Positions 36,272 through 48,864 of a stretch of DNA of 64,000 bases are shown piece by piece (position 1 is the stretch's first letter; the number at the start of each line of letters is the position of its first letter). The DNA lies in the NCBI GenBank assembly GCA_023213395.1, contig CM041465.1, positions 196,733,741 through 196,797,740 of the forward strand. Direction: 5' to 3'. Position numbers and translations under genes: made by a program. Under the pieces are notes generated by a model. That model saw only the letters and a program-made list of their open reading frames with translations. It was not told the origin of the DNA and did no database searches. Source of the DNA: Cycas panzhihuaensis (Eukaryota; Cycadophyta).

Positions 36272-36582
36272 TGAAAGAGGTTAATGTATCAAGGTCATTT
36301 ATGTAGATTAATTATGTGACCTTAAGATATATTATTAGCATTAGTCTCTTAATGAAATGCACTTTATGTGAATTTCGATGTAATTTTAGGTTCATGTCAT
36401 TAGGAGAGAAAATCATAACCCTAATGCTCACCCTCAATAATAAAAGGTGAAATTTCAAAGAGGGAGTAATTATTCATTCTCACCTCCAAGCTTGCTCTCA
36501 TATCTTGTTTCATATCTTTTTCATTCTCCATTGCCATTGTATGTATGTGAGTGATTTATTCCATAGATCCATCCTTCCTTCA
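36272..36582 (+). repeat. D2 5' LTR (311 bp)
   Basis: It begins TGAAAGAGGTTAATGTATC and ends ATCCATCCTTCCTTCA, and is paired with 43534-43832. The PBS starts two bases after its end. Confidence 0.93.
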
Positions 36583-38513
36583 TGTGGTATCAGATCTAGA
36601 AGAGGATCTATTCCCTCTCATTCCACTTGCATGGAGTCATTTTGCCTCTCCTTCACCTTCAATGTGAAGCATTGAGAGTGCATTCATCATTTTTAATATT
36701 TTGAGAGTTTTAAATTATAGTACTTTGTATGTTATTACTTTCTATATATGTACAAAAATTCAAAGGTGATGAATATAGGTTTTTGAAGTTGTTCAGTTGT
36801 CAGAATAGTCTCAAAAGCATTAAAGGCCCAAAATTTCATAAAAAATTTAACCAATTCAGATTTTGATAAAATTTGGCATACAAGGTCTCCTTGATTAGAG
36901 GATCATTTTTTTCTTATGGAGAAACTTTAGATTCAACCTGAATCAATATGTTTTGGCTAAGACAAAATGGTAAAATTTATGGATACATAATTTAAGGCAC
37001 TTTTCCCAATGAAATCCTTTAATTATTAGCTGAAAATATGAAATTTTTATTAAGGGATCTAGTAGATTTATGTATTAGGATCAATTTAAGATAAATCTCA
37101 TCAAATTTCATCCATTGGTTAGTGTGATCTATGTAGTTTTCTCACAATTATTGATTTTGCCCGCTCAACCCCACAAAAGACATTACAAGGGCATTTCGGG
37201 TAGTTTTTTGGTAGATTTTGGAGATTGTGAAGAAAGGAAAGTTAATATACGTATCAAAATATAACTTTTGACATATTGAAGTTCAGATTCTGAGATAGTG
37301 GATCTGGCAGGATTTTGCTTTTGTGCTTCTTTTAGCAGAAAATTTTTTATGCCTTTTTAGAAATTTGACTTCACAAATCTATCAAAAATAACATTCTGAA
37401 CATTTTTTTCTAATGTCATAAATTTATATTTCATCATTTAAGCCTTCATATTTGTAATTTTTAAAAATTATGCCCATTTATTATTATTTATAAATTTTAT
37501 AAAAAAATCACAAAATAAGGTAAAATAGCATGCATATAGATTTAGAAAAATTAGTATTTTAGTGAAAAGTTGATCCACTTTTTATTCCATTGTATCTTTT
37601 GTATCAAAACTTCCAAAAACATATTTAGAAACATTATACTAAAGCTAAGGATACCTTGGATCAGAAGTAGCATCTAGTTCCCCTACTAAATCTAGTATGT
37701 TTCTTCTATTTACACACATAGCATAAAGTATCACATAAAGCAGTAAGCATGAAAAGTAAGCAAGCACATTTGGCAACCTTCCATTTTAATTTTCAGTCAT
37801 ACAGAAACATCTTACACTATTCCTAAAAGGAATCTCATCCGTAAGATCTACACCGCCAATTCTTGACTTGTGTGCACACTCACCTTAATTGAAATAGACC
37901 AAGGTTGGCCAAAGTCCAGGCACTCAGAGAGGTGTAAGCTTCATACTAGGTCTGGTCTTAACCAAAATAGTAGTGGAAGGACAGGTTAGCCAAACCTACG
38001 GCCTCCAATCAGGGATAATCCTGATAACTACCTAGGAAAATTAAAAACCTTAATGCAAGATTAAAATTAACCTAGTCCAATATCCATCATAGCTATGGGA
38101 TACGTAGTACTATTTGACTCTTTGAAGGAGGTATATAGCTACTCATTAGTGAATTGGGTGAGGACTGGGAGTACTTGGGCTCCACTATGACTTGGATTTT
38201 ATCACCAAGCGTAGGTGCAGGTATCACAGGTAAAGGCCATAATCATATACTAGAAGCCTTAGGCATCGAAACCTCACCTAAATATGGACATAAGTGAGAG
38301 GTTAGTGGCATTATACATCACTACTCTTTGCCAGCTCTACATTAGGCCTCATTCTTGCATCATTACTTATACTCGTAGTTATTGAAAAATACTTAATCAT
38401 TACTTGCTTCTCATCATAGCATTCATTTCTACATCCCTGTTACGCCAGGTGTATTAGCCACATGTGTCAGTGGCACATACTTCTATCATCTCTTCTACTT
38501 CTTCATCATTACC
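36583..38513 (+). other. D2 leader (1.93 kb) with PBS
   Basis: It holds the PBS TGGTATCAGATC (36585-36596) and then noncoding DNA up to the gag ATG. It is colinear with the D1 leader (12948-14904). The gag-proximal 350 bp (about 37860-38240, including 'gataatcctgataacta' and 'cttggattttatcaccaag') is also shared with the B leader at 58440-58800, so it predates the split of the two families. Confidence 0.85.
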
Positions 38514-41500
38514 ATGTCATCTCAATTCAAGTAGAATGTTAACTGCATATTGAAAGGCAAAGAAAATTAGGATCTATGGTATATTAGAGTTAAAAATGCT
38601 ACAAAGTACGAAGGCCTTTAGAGAGCCCATTTGCAACCGACACCCAGCATACCAACAACAGCTACAACATCTACTTTCGGTGGATCCGCCCTAATAGCTC
38701 CTACAGATACTACAACTAAACTATAATAGGAGATAGATGATGAAAAGATTTATGTAGGAATTCTGTTGATCACTAATCACTCCTTGCATAACTTGATTAA
38801 TGAAGAGTAACATGGTACAGCCTGGAAAGTCCTTAAAGTTCTCAAGAAAAACTTTGATACCAAATCAGATTTAGAATTTGTTCATCTTGTTCTAAAAATG
38901 AATAAATTAAAAATGTAGAAGGGACGAGATCATGAGACAATAAATCTCCTTTAACTAATCAAACAGGCAATTGATAAAGATTTTAAGACCCAATGTATCA
39001 CTTGGGCATTCTTGATCCAGTCATGTCTATGTATTCTTGATTATAAAAACTTACTTAGAAGTCTTCAATCTAGTGGAACATTGAAGACACTCAACTTTGA
39101 AGCACTTGCTGATAAGTTCATTAAATTTAACAAAACCTTTAATATGAACTTTGTAGCCTCTCACTCTCTTCCAGATGTAGCCTTTGAGGTAGAGGAAGAA
39201 GTTTGCTACACAAGAAATCAAGGTCACTCTCATGGTAGAGAAAATAATAGAGCAAGAGGAAGAGGAAGAAACATGGGAAATTGTCCATAAGGTCAACCAA
39301 ACTTTTAGTCATAGCCTCGAAAGTCTCAAGGCCAAGGTCCACCTCAACAAAGAGCAAGATAGTCAGACCAAACAAATACCTCTTCAGGGACTGGTAATTA
39401 AACCATTATGTGTGATCAGTGTAACTGTAAAGGACACTTAGCAAAAGACTATAGAACCATAACTTATAAATTAGCCAAGTTCCAACCAAAACATAGAGCT
39501 CACAATATTGAAGAAACTTGTAAAGAATCCTCTAGTGGTGCACGTTTCGTACAAGTATACATTCAAAGAATTGAGAGATCTTTAGTATCAAATTCCATTA
39601 ACCAACCAAAGAAATACTTTGAAGCTCAATGTGGATATATCACTTGTGAATTCCCTTCACCAATACCAAGCCCTATTGGAATTTCCAATAGTGTGGCTTC
39701 AATCGAAGGACAGTGGATCATGGACATAGGAGCAACTCAATATATGACGTGTAATTGCAGTCTATATTAAACATTTGACTCAAATATTCAAGGAGTTATT
39801 CACATGACTGATAAATCACAACAACCTATTGAAGGAATTGGTAACATTCACCTGAAACTACCAGGCTTAGAAGATTTTACATTGTTTGATGTCTTATACA
39901 TACATAATCTTAAACAAAACCTACTCTCTTTATCCACACTTATCTCTCGTGGATTTAATCTGAGTGTAACCGTAAATGACCAGACTCTCCAGGTCATTCA
40001 TCCTCTAACTAATCAAGTGGTCTTGATTGGACATCTCTCTAGCAAACTCTTTCGACTGAATTGCTCTCCATCTTCTAAAGTCCATTGTGCCCAAAGCCCT
40101 TATGTCAATGAAGAATTTGCATTTAATTCCATATTGACCTATCCAACGTTGTCACCAAAATCTCTTTGGCATGCTCGCATGGCCATGTTCACATTGATAG
40201 ACTTAGAGATCTTTCTAACACTCTTCCAAAGTCCTCCTCTAAGTGCTTTAAATGTGAAGCTTGTATCATTACCAAATCTCATTGACAACCCTTTCCCAAA
40301 AGTCAGTGGAAACCAAGCCATCCATTACAATTGGTTCACTCTGATTTATACGGGCCAATTCTAATTCCTTCACTAAAGGGCAAATTATATTACATCTCTT
40401 TCATTGATGATTTCACTAGAAAAGTATGGGTAGCTTTTCTACACAAGAAAGATGAAGCCTTTCGTGTATTCAAATAATTTAAAGCCCTCGCTGAAAAAGA
40501 GTCAGGTTATTAACTTAAATGTCTTCAAACTGATAATAGTGACGAATATACCTCAAATGAGTTTGAAAGCTACCTTCGAGACAATGGCATCAAGCATCAA
40601 ATAACAATAGTAAGTACCCTACAGCGAAATGGAGTTACCGATCACATGAATAGGATAATCATGAACATGGCTTGGGCTATGTTGATATACAAAAATGTAC
40701 CTGCCTACCTATGGGCCGAAGCAATCTGGACAGTTATTTATTGTATCAATGTTTTTTTCCCATCAAAGGAAGGGCAAGCACCTGATGAAAAGTGGTCAGA
40801 AAAAGTCCCCATTATTCACTACTTCAAAAAAAATTTCTCTACATGCTATGCCCATATTATGGATGCAGATTGAAATAAACTCTAGCCAAGGGCACTTAAA
40901 GCCATCTTTGTTGGATACCCTATGGATAAGAAAGGATATAAGGTTTTTATATGTTCACAACGAAAAATCATCATTACCAGAAATGTCATTTTTGTAGAGA
41001 CAAAGAATCAGTTACTTAAATTGGACTCCAAAGTACCCTCATACTGCTATAATCATGTTATCGAGTATGATGTTCAGATTCTAAAATTTGGTGGGGGGGG
41101 CAGACATAAATTACTCCAAATATTAGAAGTTGACAATAGAGTCTCGGAGGATATAAGATATGACTTTGAACCGATGAGTGCACATCCAACACCATTCTTT
41201 GAAGATAGTATAGTTAACAAAGGAAAAGCCATTATAGAAGGACCATCCTCTCTGCCTTCAGTCGACAAAGGCAAAATAGTGGTAGAAGGACGATTTCCTT
41301 GCGTACATCAACATCCTCCTCACAAAATAATCATTTTAATAAACAAGATGAGAAGTAAGAAGTTGAGGAAATGAGGACTTCATTCCCAACTCGAGGATCT
41401 CGAGAAGCCCGCCAACTCAATAAGGACATACGACTAGATGAGGTGGGAAAAACTAGCACTTGAAGTGCCCATAAAGCAAGGATACAAGAATCATTATATA

Positions 41501-43085
41501 TTAAGCTTGAACCGGCAGAACTGCACCTTACTCTTAATGAAGAGCCCCTAATGTACCAAGAAGCTATAAAACATACAGCTTAGAGAAATTCCATGAATGA
41601 AGAGTAGCAATCTCTTATCAATAATGGTACATAGGAGCTCATTGATCTACCACTTGGTAGAAAGGTAGTTCAAAATAAATGGGTGTTCAAAAATAAATAT
41701 AAATCAAATGGCACCCCTAAAAAACACAAGGTGAGGTTGGTAGCTAAAGGATTTACACAAAGAGAAGGCATTGAATGCACTAAAGTCTTTACACCTACAA
41801 CCAAGTGGCCTACAATTAGAACTCTTGTGGCCTTAGTTGCTCAATAGGGTTGGAAAATCCACCAACTCGATATTAAGAGTGTGTTTCTCAATGGAAATCT
41901 TGAAGAAGAAATTTACATGGCTCAGCCAGAAGGATATGAGATCGAAGGTCAAGAGCATAAAGTTTGTAGGCTCAAAAAGTCCTTGTACAGCCTTAAACAA
42001 GCCCCTCATGCTTGGTTTGCTAAGTTGTCTAAAAGAATGAGGCAACATGGATACGAGGTTTGTGACTACCAAGATATTGATGCAACATTGTTCATCAAGC
42101 GCCATAAGGATAAAGTCACTTATCTCAAAATCTTTGTGGATGACATGCTAGTAATAGGTAATAGTGAACAGTTAATAAGCCAACTGAAAAGGGACCTTAG
42201 TAAAACGTTTGAATTGTTTGACCTCAATTTTATGAAATATTACTTAATAATTAAAGTAACACAAAAGAATGAAAAAAAAATTCTCTCCTAAGAAAAATAC
42301 ATCAGCGATCTTCTAACCAAGTTTTAGTTAGAAGATGCTTGACCAGTGGTTTTACCTATGGACCCTAATACCAAACTCTTAGTTAAAGGTGACATTAGGG
42401 AGGTAGATACAACACTCTATAGCAAACTTGTAGGTAGTCTCATCTACACTACCAATACAAGGCCAGATATTGCACACTTTGTCTGTATTCTTACTTGTTA
42501 CATGACAAATCCTAAGCAGAATCATTGGCAGGCAGTAGTATGAGTGTTAAGATACCTTAAGACGACCAATAAATATGGTATGTTGTATGAACCTAATTCA
42601 GACTTCAAGCTTTCTGCATACACAGACTCAGACTTTACAAGAGATAAAGATATAGGAAGATCTGCATCTAGATATGTAACATTTCTTAGAACAGCACTAA
42701 CATCATAGAGATCAAGATGGTAGAATATAATTGTTGATTCAATTGCTGAAGTTGAATACATTACTGCTTCTGAGACCGGCAAGGAGGTGATATAGCTTAG
42801 AAAATTATTGGAAACATTGAATATCACCCAAACAAGTCCTATCGATCTTCATGTAGATAATCAATCAGTAATCTACATGGCAAAAAATCATGTATTTCAC
42901 AATCGTACCAAACACAAAGTAAGAAAATCCATAGGATTAGAGAACTTATTCATGACAGCATAATTCAACTGGAATACTACCCCACAGCAGATCGAGTGGC
43001 CAATATCTTCACCGAACCGTTACAAAAGGTGAAGTTTAAATAGTTCTGAAGGAAGCTCGGCCTTAAGGCCTCCATCTTTGACTGA
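38514..43085 (+). pseudogene. D2 gag-pol polyprotein, decayed
   Basis: A copia polyprotein from ATG 38514 (MSSQFKQ) to TGA 43083-43085. Gag occupies about 38514-39400. The CCHC-type CDQCNCKGHLAKDYR (39411-39455) has Tyr in place of the last Cys. The protease WIMDIGATQYMT (39714-39750) has Ile for the usual Ser. Pre-integrase follows (39800-40150), then integrase core (LYYISFIDDFTRKVWVAF at about 40388-40440; MNRIIMNMAWAM near 40650) and the linker (40950-41640). RT (41640-42290) has FVDDML near 42133, and RNase H (about 42540-43060) has VDNQSVIYMAKN near 42855. Together these would copy and integrate the element. Frameshifts near 40360, 40870 and 41880 and several stops inactivate it. A G9 run sits at 41091-41100. 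Confidence 0.92.
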
Positions 43086-43533
43086 TCAATGAAGATGGCA
43101 ACAGGATTATCATACTCTATTCTCTTTGTGAAAACCCCTTATGGGCACGGAAGAATAAGAATAAGTCTCTACTCTGTCCTCTTTGTGAAAATCCCATGTG
43201 GACATAGAAGGATAAGGGTTGTACTAGTTTTGGAAAATCAGAACCTGTGAAAACCCAAAAGGGCATAGGGGATGACCAAACAGTATATAGAGACTTAATA
43301 AATTACGCTATATATTTAAGCTGCTTGCCTATCAGGCTACATCAAAGAGCCACCTTAGCCATTTTGATTTATAAAAGGGGCTATAGATCTTAAAACATTT
43401 ATGGATTTTTATTCCCCATGAGGGTTTTCCCACAAAAGTGTCATTTAGAATTTCAATGTAATAATGAGACTCAAATATAGACCTCATAGAATTGATTTTC
43501 TCAAAAATGACCTTCCACCATTAAGGGAGGGAT
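43086..43533 (+). repeat. D2 3' UTR: three degenerate 54-bp direct repeats and PPT
   Basis: Three tandem degenerate units (about 43111-43165, 43166-43220, 43221-43275) share 'ctttgtgaaaaccccttatg' and 'gaaggataag'-like ends. Conserved sequence follows to the PPT (ccattaagggagggat, 43518-43533). The same block occurs in D1, D3 and B. Its conservation next to the PPT hints at a cis role, for example in RNA packaging, 3'-end formation or plus-strand priming. That is inference. Confidence 0.65.
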
Positions 43534-43832
43534 TGGAAGCGATTAATGTATCAAGGTCATTTATGTAGATTAATTATGTGAGCTTAGGATATATTATTAG
43601 CATTAGTCTCTTAATAAAATGCACTTTATGTGTATTTAGATGTAATTTTAGGTTCATGTCATTAAGCGGGAAAATCCTAACCCTAATACTCACCCTCAAT
43701 AATAAAAGGCGAAATCTCAAGGAGGGAGTAATTATTTATTCTCACCTCCAAGCTTGCTTTCATATCTTTTTCATTCTTCATTTCCATTGTGTCCATGTGA
43801 GTGATTTATTCCCTAGATTTATCCTTCCTTCA
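43534..43832 (+). repeat. D2 3' LTR (299 bp)
   Basis: It begins TGGAAGCGATTAATGTATC and ends TTATCCTTCCTTCA. It pairs with 36272-36582 but is shorter by small deletions, such as in the 'gctttcatatctttttc' tract. Confidence 0.93.
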
Positions 43833-43837
43833 CTATG

Positions 43838-44235
43838 ATCATAACCATTCCTTTTTATAACACATATGTCTTTTCACTTAACACATGATTACAGCGACTA
43901 ATTAATGTCTTTTTTATTTATACATACATTTATTCTTGTTAATGTCATCAATTTTAGACACAATTAAGTCCATTATGGTCATGCACACCATTCTAGTATG
44001 TTCTTATCTACTAGCATACCTAAAAGGTATGCACCTTATATTGCATACCTATGACCATTCCTAGACCTATTATAATCATTTATGGGACCGTTTTGGCCAT
44101 TATGGGCCTATTTCTGGTTGTTTTTTAGCCATCCTAGCTATTGTGGTCCCATTTCTAGTCATTCTAGGCTATTTTGATTATTTCTAGGTCTGTTTTGACT
44201 ATTTTTTATCATTTTGATCATTTTATTCCCTAACG
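43838..44235 (-). repeat. Element G 5' LTR, inner part after D2
   Basis: It continues the LTR interrupted at 36271, matching about 31376-31780: 'gtcatgcacaccatt..agtatgttc', the 'gaccattcctagacc' repeats, and the end 'ttccctaacg', where the terminal CA has decayed to CG. The right TSD cttac follows at 44236-44240. Confidence 0.85.
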
Positions 44236-44240
44236 CTTAC

Positions 44241-44311
44241 TACTTATACTCCATAGTCTAGTCAAGTGGATCAAAGATTAAATAAAACTATAACAAAAAT
44301 GGCTAGATGTA
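44241..44311 (+). pseudogene. Element H integrase fragment (third piece)
   Basis: Joining 30766-30770 directly to 44241 restores the integrase reading context. The short peptide YTP*SSQ, then RLNKTITKMARCM, follows the upstream FCKTHAF motif with normal copia spacing. This confirms that G inserted into H. It stops at 44311 where LTR J begins. H RT and RNase H are not present in the window. Confidence 0.75.
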
Positions 44312-44516
44312 TGTATCAGAATAATTTAAACTGATGAAGAGAATACTCTTATTCATTAATGAGAGATTTTTTCACATAAATACATCATGTGCATATACGA
44401 AGGCCTATGCATGTAGACTATGTGTCATCAATACATTAAACAGGGCTTAGACATATAACCCTTAAGTTAACTTTAGAATACACAGATACAAAAGATAAAA
44501 TATTATTTCTTTAACA
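44312..44516 (-). repeat. Element J 3' LTR (about 205 bp)
   Basis: It begins TGTATCAGAATAATTTAAAC and ends TTTCTTTAACA, directly followed by the RNase H end of a minus-strand copia pol. The expected PPT is decayed (ccaagtagatactt). No second copy is found at the other end, so the left limit is inferred from where H homology stops. Confidence 0.55.
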
Positions 44517-47500
44517 CCAAGTAGATACTTAAAGTATTGAAATTTATATTTTAAAAGTGGTTTTGTGAGAATATTAGCAAGTTGTTCTTCATCGATGTAT
44601 TATAATAGATCTATCTCTTTAGCTTATACTTTTTCTTTGATGAAGTGATGATTGACTTCAATGTATTTTATTCTAGCATGAAACACTGGATTCTTTATCA
44701 TTTTGATAATACTCTGGTTATCACAAAAAATAGAAGTAGATTGAATTTGTTCTTACTTTAAATGTTTAAGTAGTTGTCTAATCTATAATGCTTCATATGT
44801 AGTACTAACAATTATCCAATATTTTGGTTTGACAGATGACAAAGCTATAGTGGGTTATTTTTTGCTGCTCTAGGATGTAACAACAAACCCAAATGAAAAA
44901 TAATAACTTATTGTGAATTTTATTTCTTGTCAATCTTTAGCCTAATCTAAGTCATTATAGTCAATTTACTAAAGAATTGAAGCTCAAGTATAGTTAAGGC
45001 CCATTATTGAGGTACCTTTAATGTACTTGAGAATTCTCTTAGTAGCATTTCAATAGCAGGTCTTTGGATGTTACATATATTTAGAGATAATTTTAACTGA
45101 ATATGAAATATTAGGTTTACTAGCTATAAAGTAAATAAGACTACCTATTAATTGTCTATACAAGGTTTTATTGATTGGTTGTCTATCATCATCAATAGTT
45201 AAAACACATGTCATTTCCATTAGAGTGACATACTTATTGTAATCCTACATTTTAAATTTTTGAAGAAGATTTCTTATATATTTTGCTTGAGATATAAAAA
45301 TGCAATCCTTTTTGTTGATAATCAAGTAGACCCATATCTGTTATTTCAAATTATTTTTCTATCTATAACTTGATTTTATAAAATGTATCATCATCATTTC
45401 CTGTAACTATCATGTTATCTACATAAATTACAATGATAGTTAGTAAATTATTTTTATCTATTTTAATATACAAACTAAGATCTGAATCACATCAAAATAT
45501 GTTTGATTTAGATTCTGATCTAATTTTGCATAATATGCTTTAAGTGCTTATTTTAATCCATACAAGGTCTTTTTCAACTTACAAACAAGATGTTCTTCAT
45601 CATTTTCTTGTATATCCTATTAGTTGTTACATATATACTTTTTCAGTTAACTCACCATTTAGAAATACACTTTTAACATCAAGTTGTATGATGTTCCATT
45701 TGAATGATATTGCCATGGCTATAACTGTTCACATAGTTATCAACTTGGCTACTAGTGAAAAGGTTATTTTGTAATCAATATCTACAATTTGAGCGTACCC
45801 TTTTGCTAATAATCTTACCTTGTATTTTTTCATTGTTCCATCAAATTTTCTTTTATTTTATATGCACATTTACAACTAGCAATGGGTTTATCTTTATTAA
45901 CATCAACTAATTCCCAGGTCTTGTCATTTTTTATAGTATTGATTTTAGCATCCATAGCTTTCTATTATTCTGGATGATCACATATTTCTGAGTAGCTTTG
46001 TGGCTCAACAAATCACATTAAACTTTGATGTTTTTATGATCTAGTTCTTTGTTAAAAAATATTATCTTTTGATTCTTCGAGGGTCTTGATGTGCCACTTT
46101 GTTATTTTTTTTTTTGTACTCCATCATTGATTCTTTAAGGAGAATCTTATTCATCTTTAGAAGAATTTTGTTCAGTTTCAAATAAAACTTATTATTGTCC
46201 AGAGATGTTTTGCTTATTTTCTTCTTAAAGTTTACTTTCTGATGTATCTTTTTCCATTGTAATAACTTCAATTTTTTTTTTAATCAAAACATATGTTTGT
46301 GTATTTCCTTTATCCTGTTTATGTATTATTTCATCCTTTTGATATATATGTTCATCAAAAATTACATCCCCACTAATATAGATGTTATTTATTTTTAGAT
46401 ATATGTATCTATATGCCTTAGATTTGTTGTTGTATCTAATTATAATGTATTCAATACTTTTATCAACTAGCTTAATTCTTTTTCTATCAGAAATATGAAC
46501 ATAAGCTTTACTACCAAAGATTTTAAGATGACCTATATTTGGTTTTCTTCTAGTCCATGCTTCTTTAAAAGTTATCTTATCTAGAGCTTGAATAGGACTT
46601 TGGTTGATAAGATATAGCATTGTGTTAATTACTTCAACCCAATATGCCTTTATTATAGTTTTTTCATTTATCATACTTCGAGCCATTTCCATTATTATCC
46701 TGTTCATTCATTTGGCTACTCTATTTGATTGTGGTATACATAGAGTAGTGACTTATTTCTATATCCCATTTATTTTGTAGAAGTGACAAAAATTATTTAA
46801 AATGTATTCTCCTCCTCTATTAGATCAAATAATTTTGATTTTGTATTCACTTTCTAATTCCACTTGTATTTTAAACTCCTTGAAGTAATCTAAGACTTCT
46901 AATTTAGTGAAAAGAAAATAAAAACATGTTCTTCTATAAAAATCATTAATAAAGGTAAGAAAATACCTTACGCTATTGATTGAATTTGGTGTTATTGGCC
47001 TACATAGATCTATATGGACCAATTCTAACCTTTTTTCGTGCTCTCCACATGTTATTCTAGAATGGAGCTTGGTGTTGTTTACCAACCATACAACTTTTGT
47101 ATATAAAAATTTTGAAAGATATCTCAGGAAGACCATTTACCATACTAAAATTTTTTAATCATCTATTTGTAATGTATCCATACTTTGAATGCTAAATTTC
47201 ATTAATAGAGTTGTTAACAACAAGAGATTTTACAAACAAAGCAAGCGAAATAGGAGCAGAGACCAACTTATAAAGATTGTTAATTTCCATTCCTTCTACT
47301 ATTACAATGCCATTATTTTTTATATCGCAAATGAGACACCTTCAATCTTCATTAAAAATAACTCTAAGTCTCTTTTCTCTTAACTAGGATATAAATAAGA
47401 AATTTCTTTTTAACCCTAAGATATAAATGACACCACCAATTTTTTAAACTTTATCATTAATTGAGATTGTAATTATTCATTTCCCTTTAATTTATAAAGG

Positions 47501-48660
47501 AAAGTTATTAGTTCAATAGTTTTGTTGAAGCGGCATTGTCTCAACATCTCAAACCAATCTTTTATTCTAATCATATGGTTGGATGCTCCAGAGTCTATGT
47601 ACCAATCTTTATTATTGTAGGTGTGCATCACCAAGGTTGTGATAGAAGCAATCCATTTGACTTCTTCTTCAACTTATTCATTATTGTAATTTCCCTTTAT
47701 TCTCTTCCCTCTCTAAATTTTAACTTATTTTTATGGACAACAATTAAAAAGTGTCATGATCTTCCATAATAATAACAATTTAACAAATTATACATTCTAT
47801 AATCACTAGCAAAATGTCCATACCTTTCATAATAAAAGCAGGATTTATATTCTTAAGGGGAAGATCTGCCTCTCCCTTCTAGCATCCATGTGGTTCTTCC
47901 TCATCCTTTTAGTAACTATAAGGATCTATTTTAGTTTTATGTTGCAATCCTTGTCCATCCTCTAGTAAATATGCTTCTCCCTTTAATAGTGCTTCTATAA
48001 TAAACTTTGCTTTTCAGACTTAGCCTTGAAAGAAAGGCTTCTTCAATGTCAGTTTCCTCCTCGTACCTTTTATTTATTTGCTCTTGATGTAACATGCATT
48101 ATGTCAGTGTTTTAAAGGATATATTAGTTATTTATTCTCCTGTAATAAATGTGTTTACCATAGTGTCAAATGATTTTGGTAACTTATTAATTATAACATA
48201 AATGAGTTCAAAATCAACTATAGTCTCTCTTATATAGGCTAGACTATTTTCAATTTCAACAATTTTGGTGGTAAAACTTAAGACACCTTGCCATTCTTTT
48301 AGATGAATTTTATACAATTGCTCTTGGAGAGAGATTATTTGGGCTTCATTTTTTTAACTATAAAGTGAGGCTAAATTTCTCCAAGCCTTTGGGAAAAAGG
48401 TAACAATGCCTATATGACTCAATAAGGAATCTCTGATAGATAACATAATTACAACTAATGTAATTCTATCTCTTTCTTCCCATCTGATTACATCTACTAC
48501 GTTAGTAAGTTTGACTTCCTTTCCTATGAATATGTTCCTTGCATTTTTTATCATCAAAAGCCCTTGTATCTTTAGCTTTCAGATACTGTAATTCTAACCA
48601 GTATATTTGTTTAATTTTTTAAAAAAAAAACTAAATCCATTTCTGAGAATGTTGGATAAA
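44517..48660 (-). pseudogene. Element J gag-pol, decayed
   Basis: A minus-strand copia polyprotein. Gag lies at about 48640-47900, with KNARNIFIGKE near 48530 and LPKSFDTMVNTFITGE near 48140-48185. A knuckle-like C.YY..YGHFASD is near 47820-47850. Pre-integrase follows (about 47500-47200; GLKRNFLFISQ). The integrase core (47136-46640) has SVRYFLTFINDFYRRT and then MNRIIMEMARSM and FGSKAYVHISD. A long linker rich in K/N/E spans 46060-46330. RT and RNase H lie at about 45900-44530, where a VDNMIV-like loop is readable near 45410-45430. It is the closest relative of H. Stops are frequent. Confidence 0.8.
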
Positions 48661-48864
48661 CACTAAGAAAAACTACAAAACAAGGGAAGAAAACTTATGG
48701 TCGTATGATTATACAAAATTATATAAATAAGTAAAATCATACAGATTAAAAAAATAATAGACTCAAATGAAAATTGAGATTATGCTCTTTCTAATTCTAC
48801 AAAAAAAAAAAAAAATTGCCTTTCATTTTTCATAAAAAATGGCCTGAAAGTAGTGCAATCTAAT
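48661..48864 (-). other. Element J leader remnant
   Basis: An AT-rich segment upstream of J gag shares the 'catac.accata'/'atcatatggtc' neighbourhood with the H leader at 25090-25115 in inverted orientation. It has a poly(A) run at 48800-48814. It ends at LTR K, so J's own 5' LTR is missing or displaced. Confidence 0.4.

Larger units (their letters stand above)
36272..43832 (+). mobile_element. Complete copia element D2 nested in the LTR of G
   Basis: A 7561-bp plus-strand Ty1/copia element with 5' LTR, PBS (TGGTATCAGATC, 36585-36596), long leader, gag-pol, 3' UTR, PPT and 3' LTR. The flanks are ccata (36267-36271) and ctatg (43833-43837). The uninterrupted G LTR at 31371-31375 reads ccatg, so both are decayed copies of a ccatg TSD. 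It belongs to the same family as D1 and D3 and is the best preserved of the three, yet still has stops and frameshifts. Confidence 0.95.
30771..44235 (-). mobile_element. Ty3/gypsy-like element G, internally deleted, split by D2
   Basis: A minus-strand element with LTRs of about 1 kb (30771-31780, and 35682-36271 plus 43838-44235), flanked by the perfect 5-bp repeat cttac (30766-30770 and 44236-44240). On the minus strand the LTR runs from TGTTAGGGAAC to TCAACA. Internal domains in order are gag with zinc knuckles, an aspartic protease and the C-terminal GPY/F-like end of integrase. RT, RNase H and the integrase core are missing, as in large non-autonomous derivatives. The domain order and the protease/GPY type indicate Ty3/gypsy rather than copia. 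Confidence 0.85.

Noticed and set aside
43578-43838. 86-codon + ORF
   Set aside because: It lies inside the D2 3' LTR and is absent from the other D LTRs.
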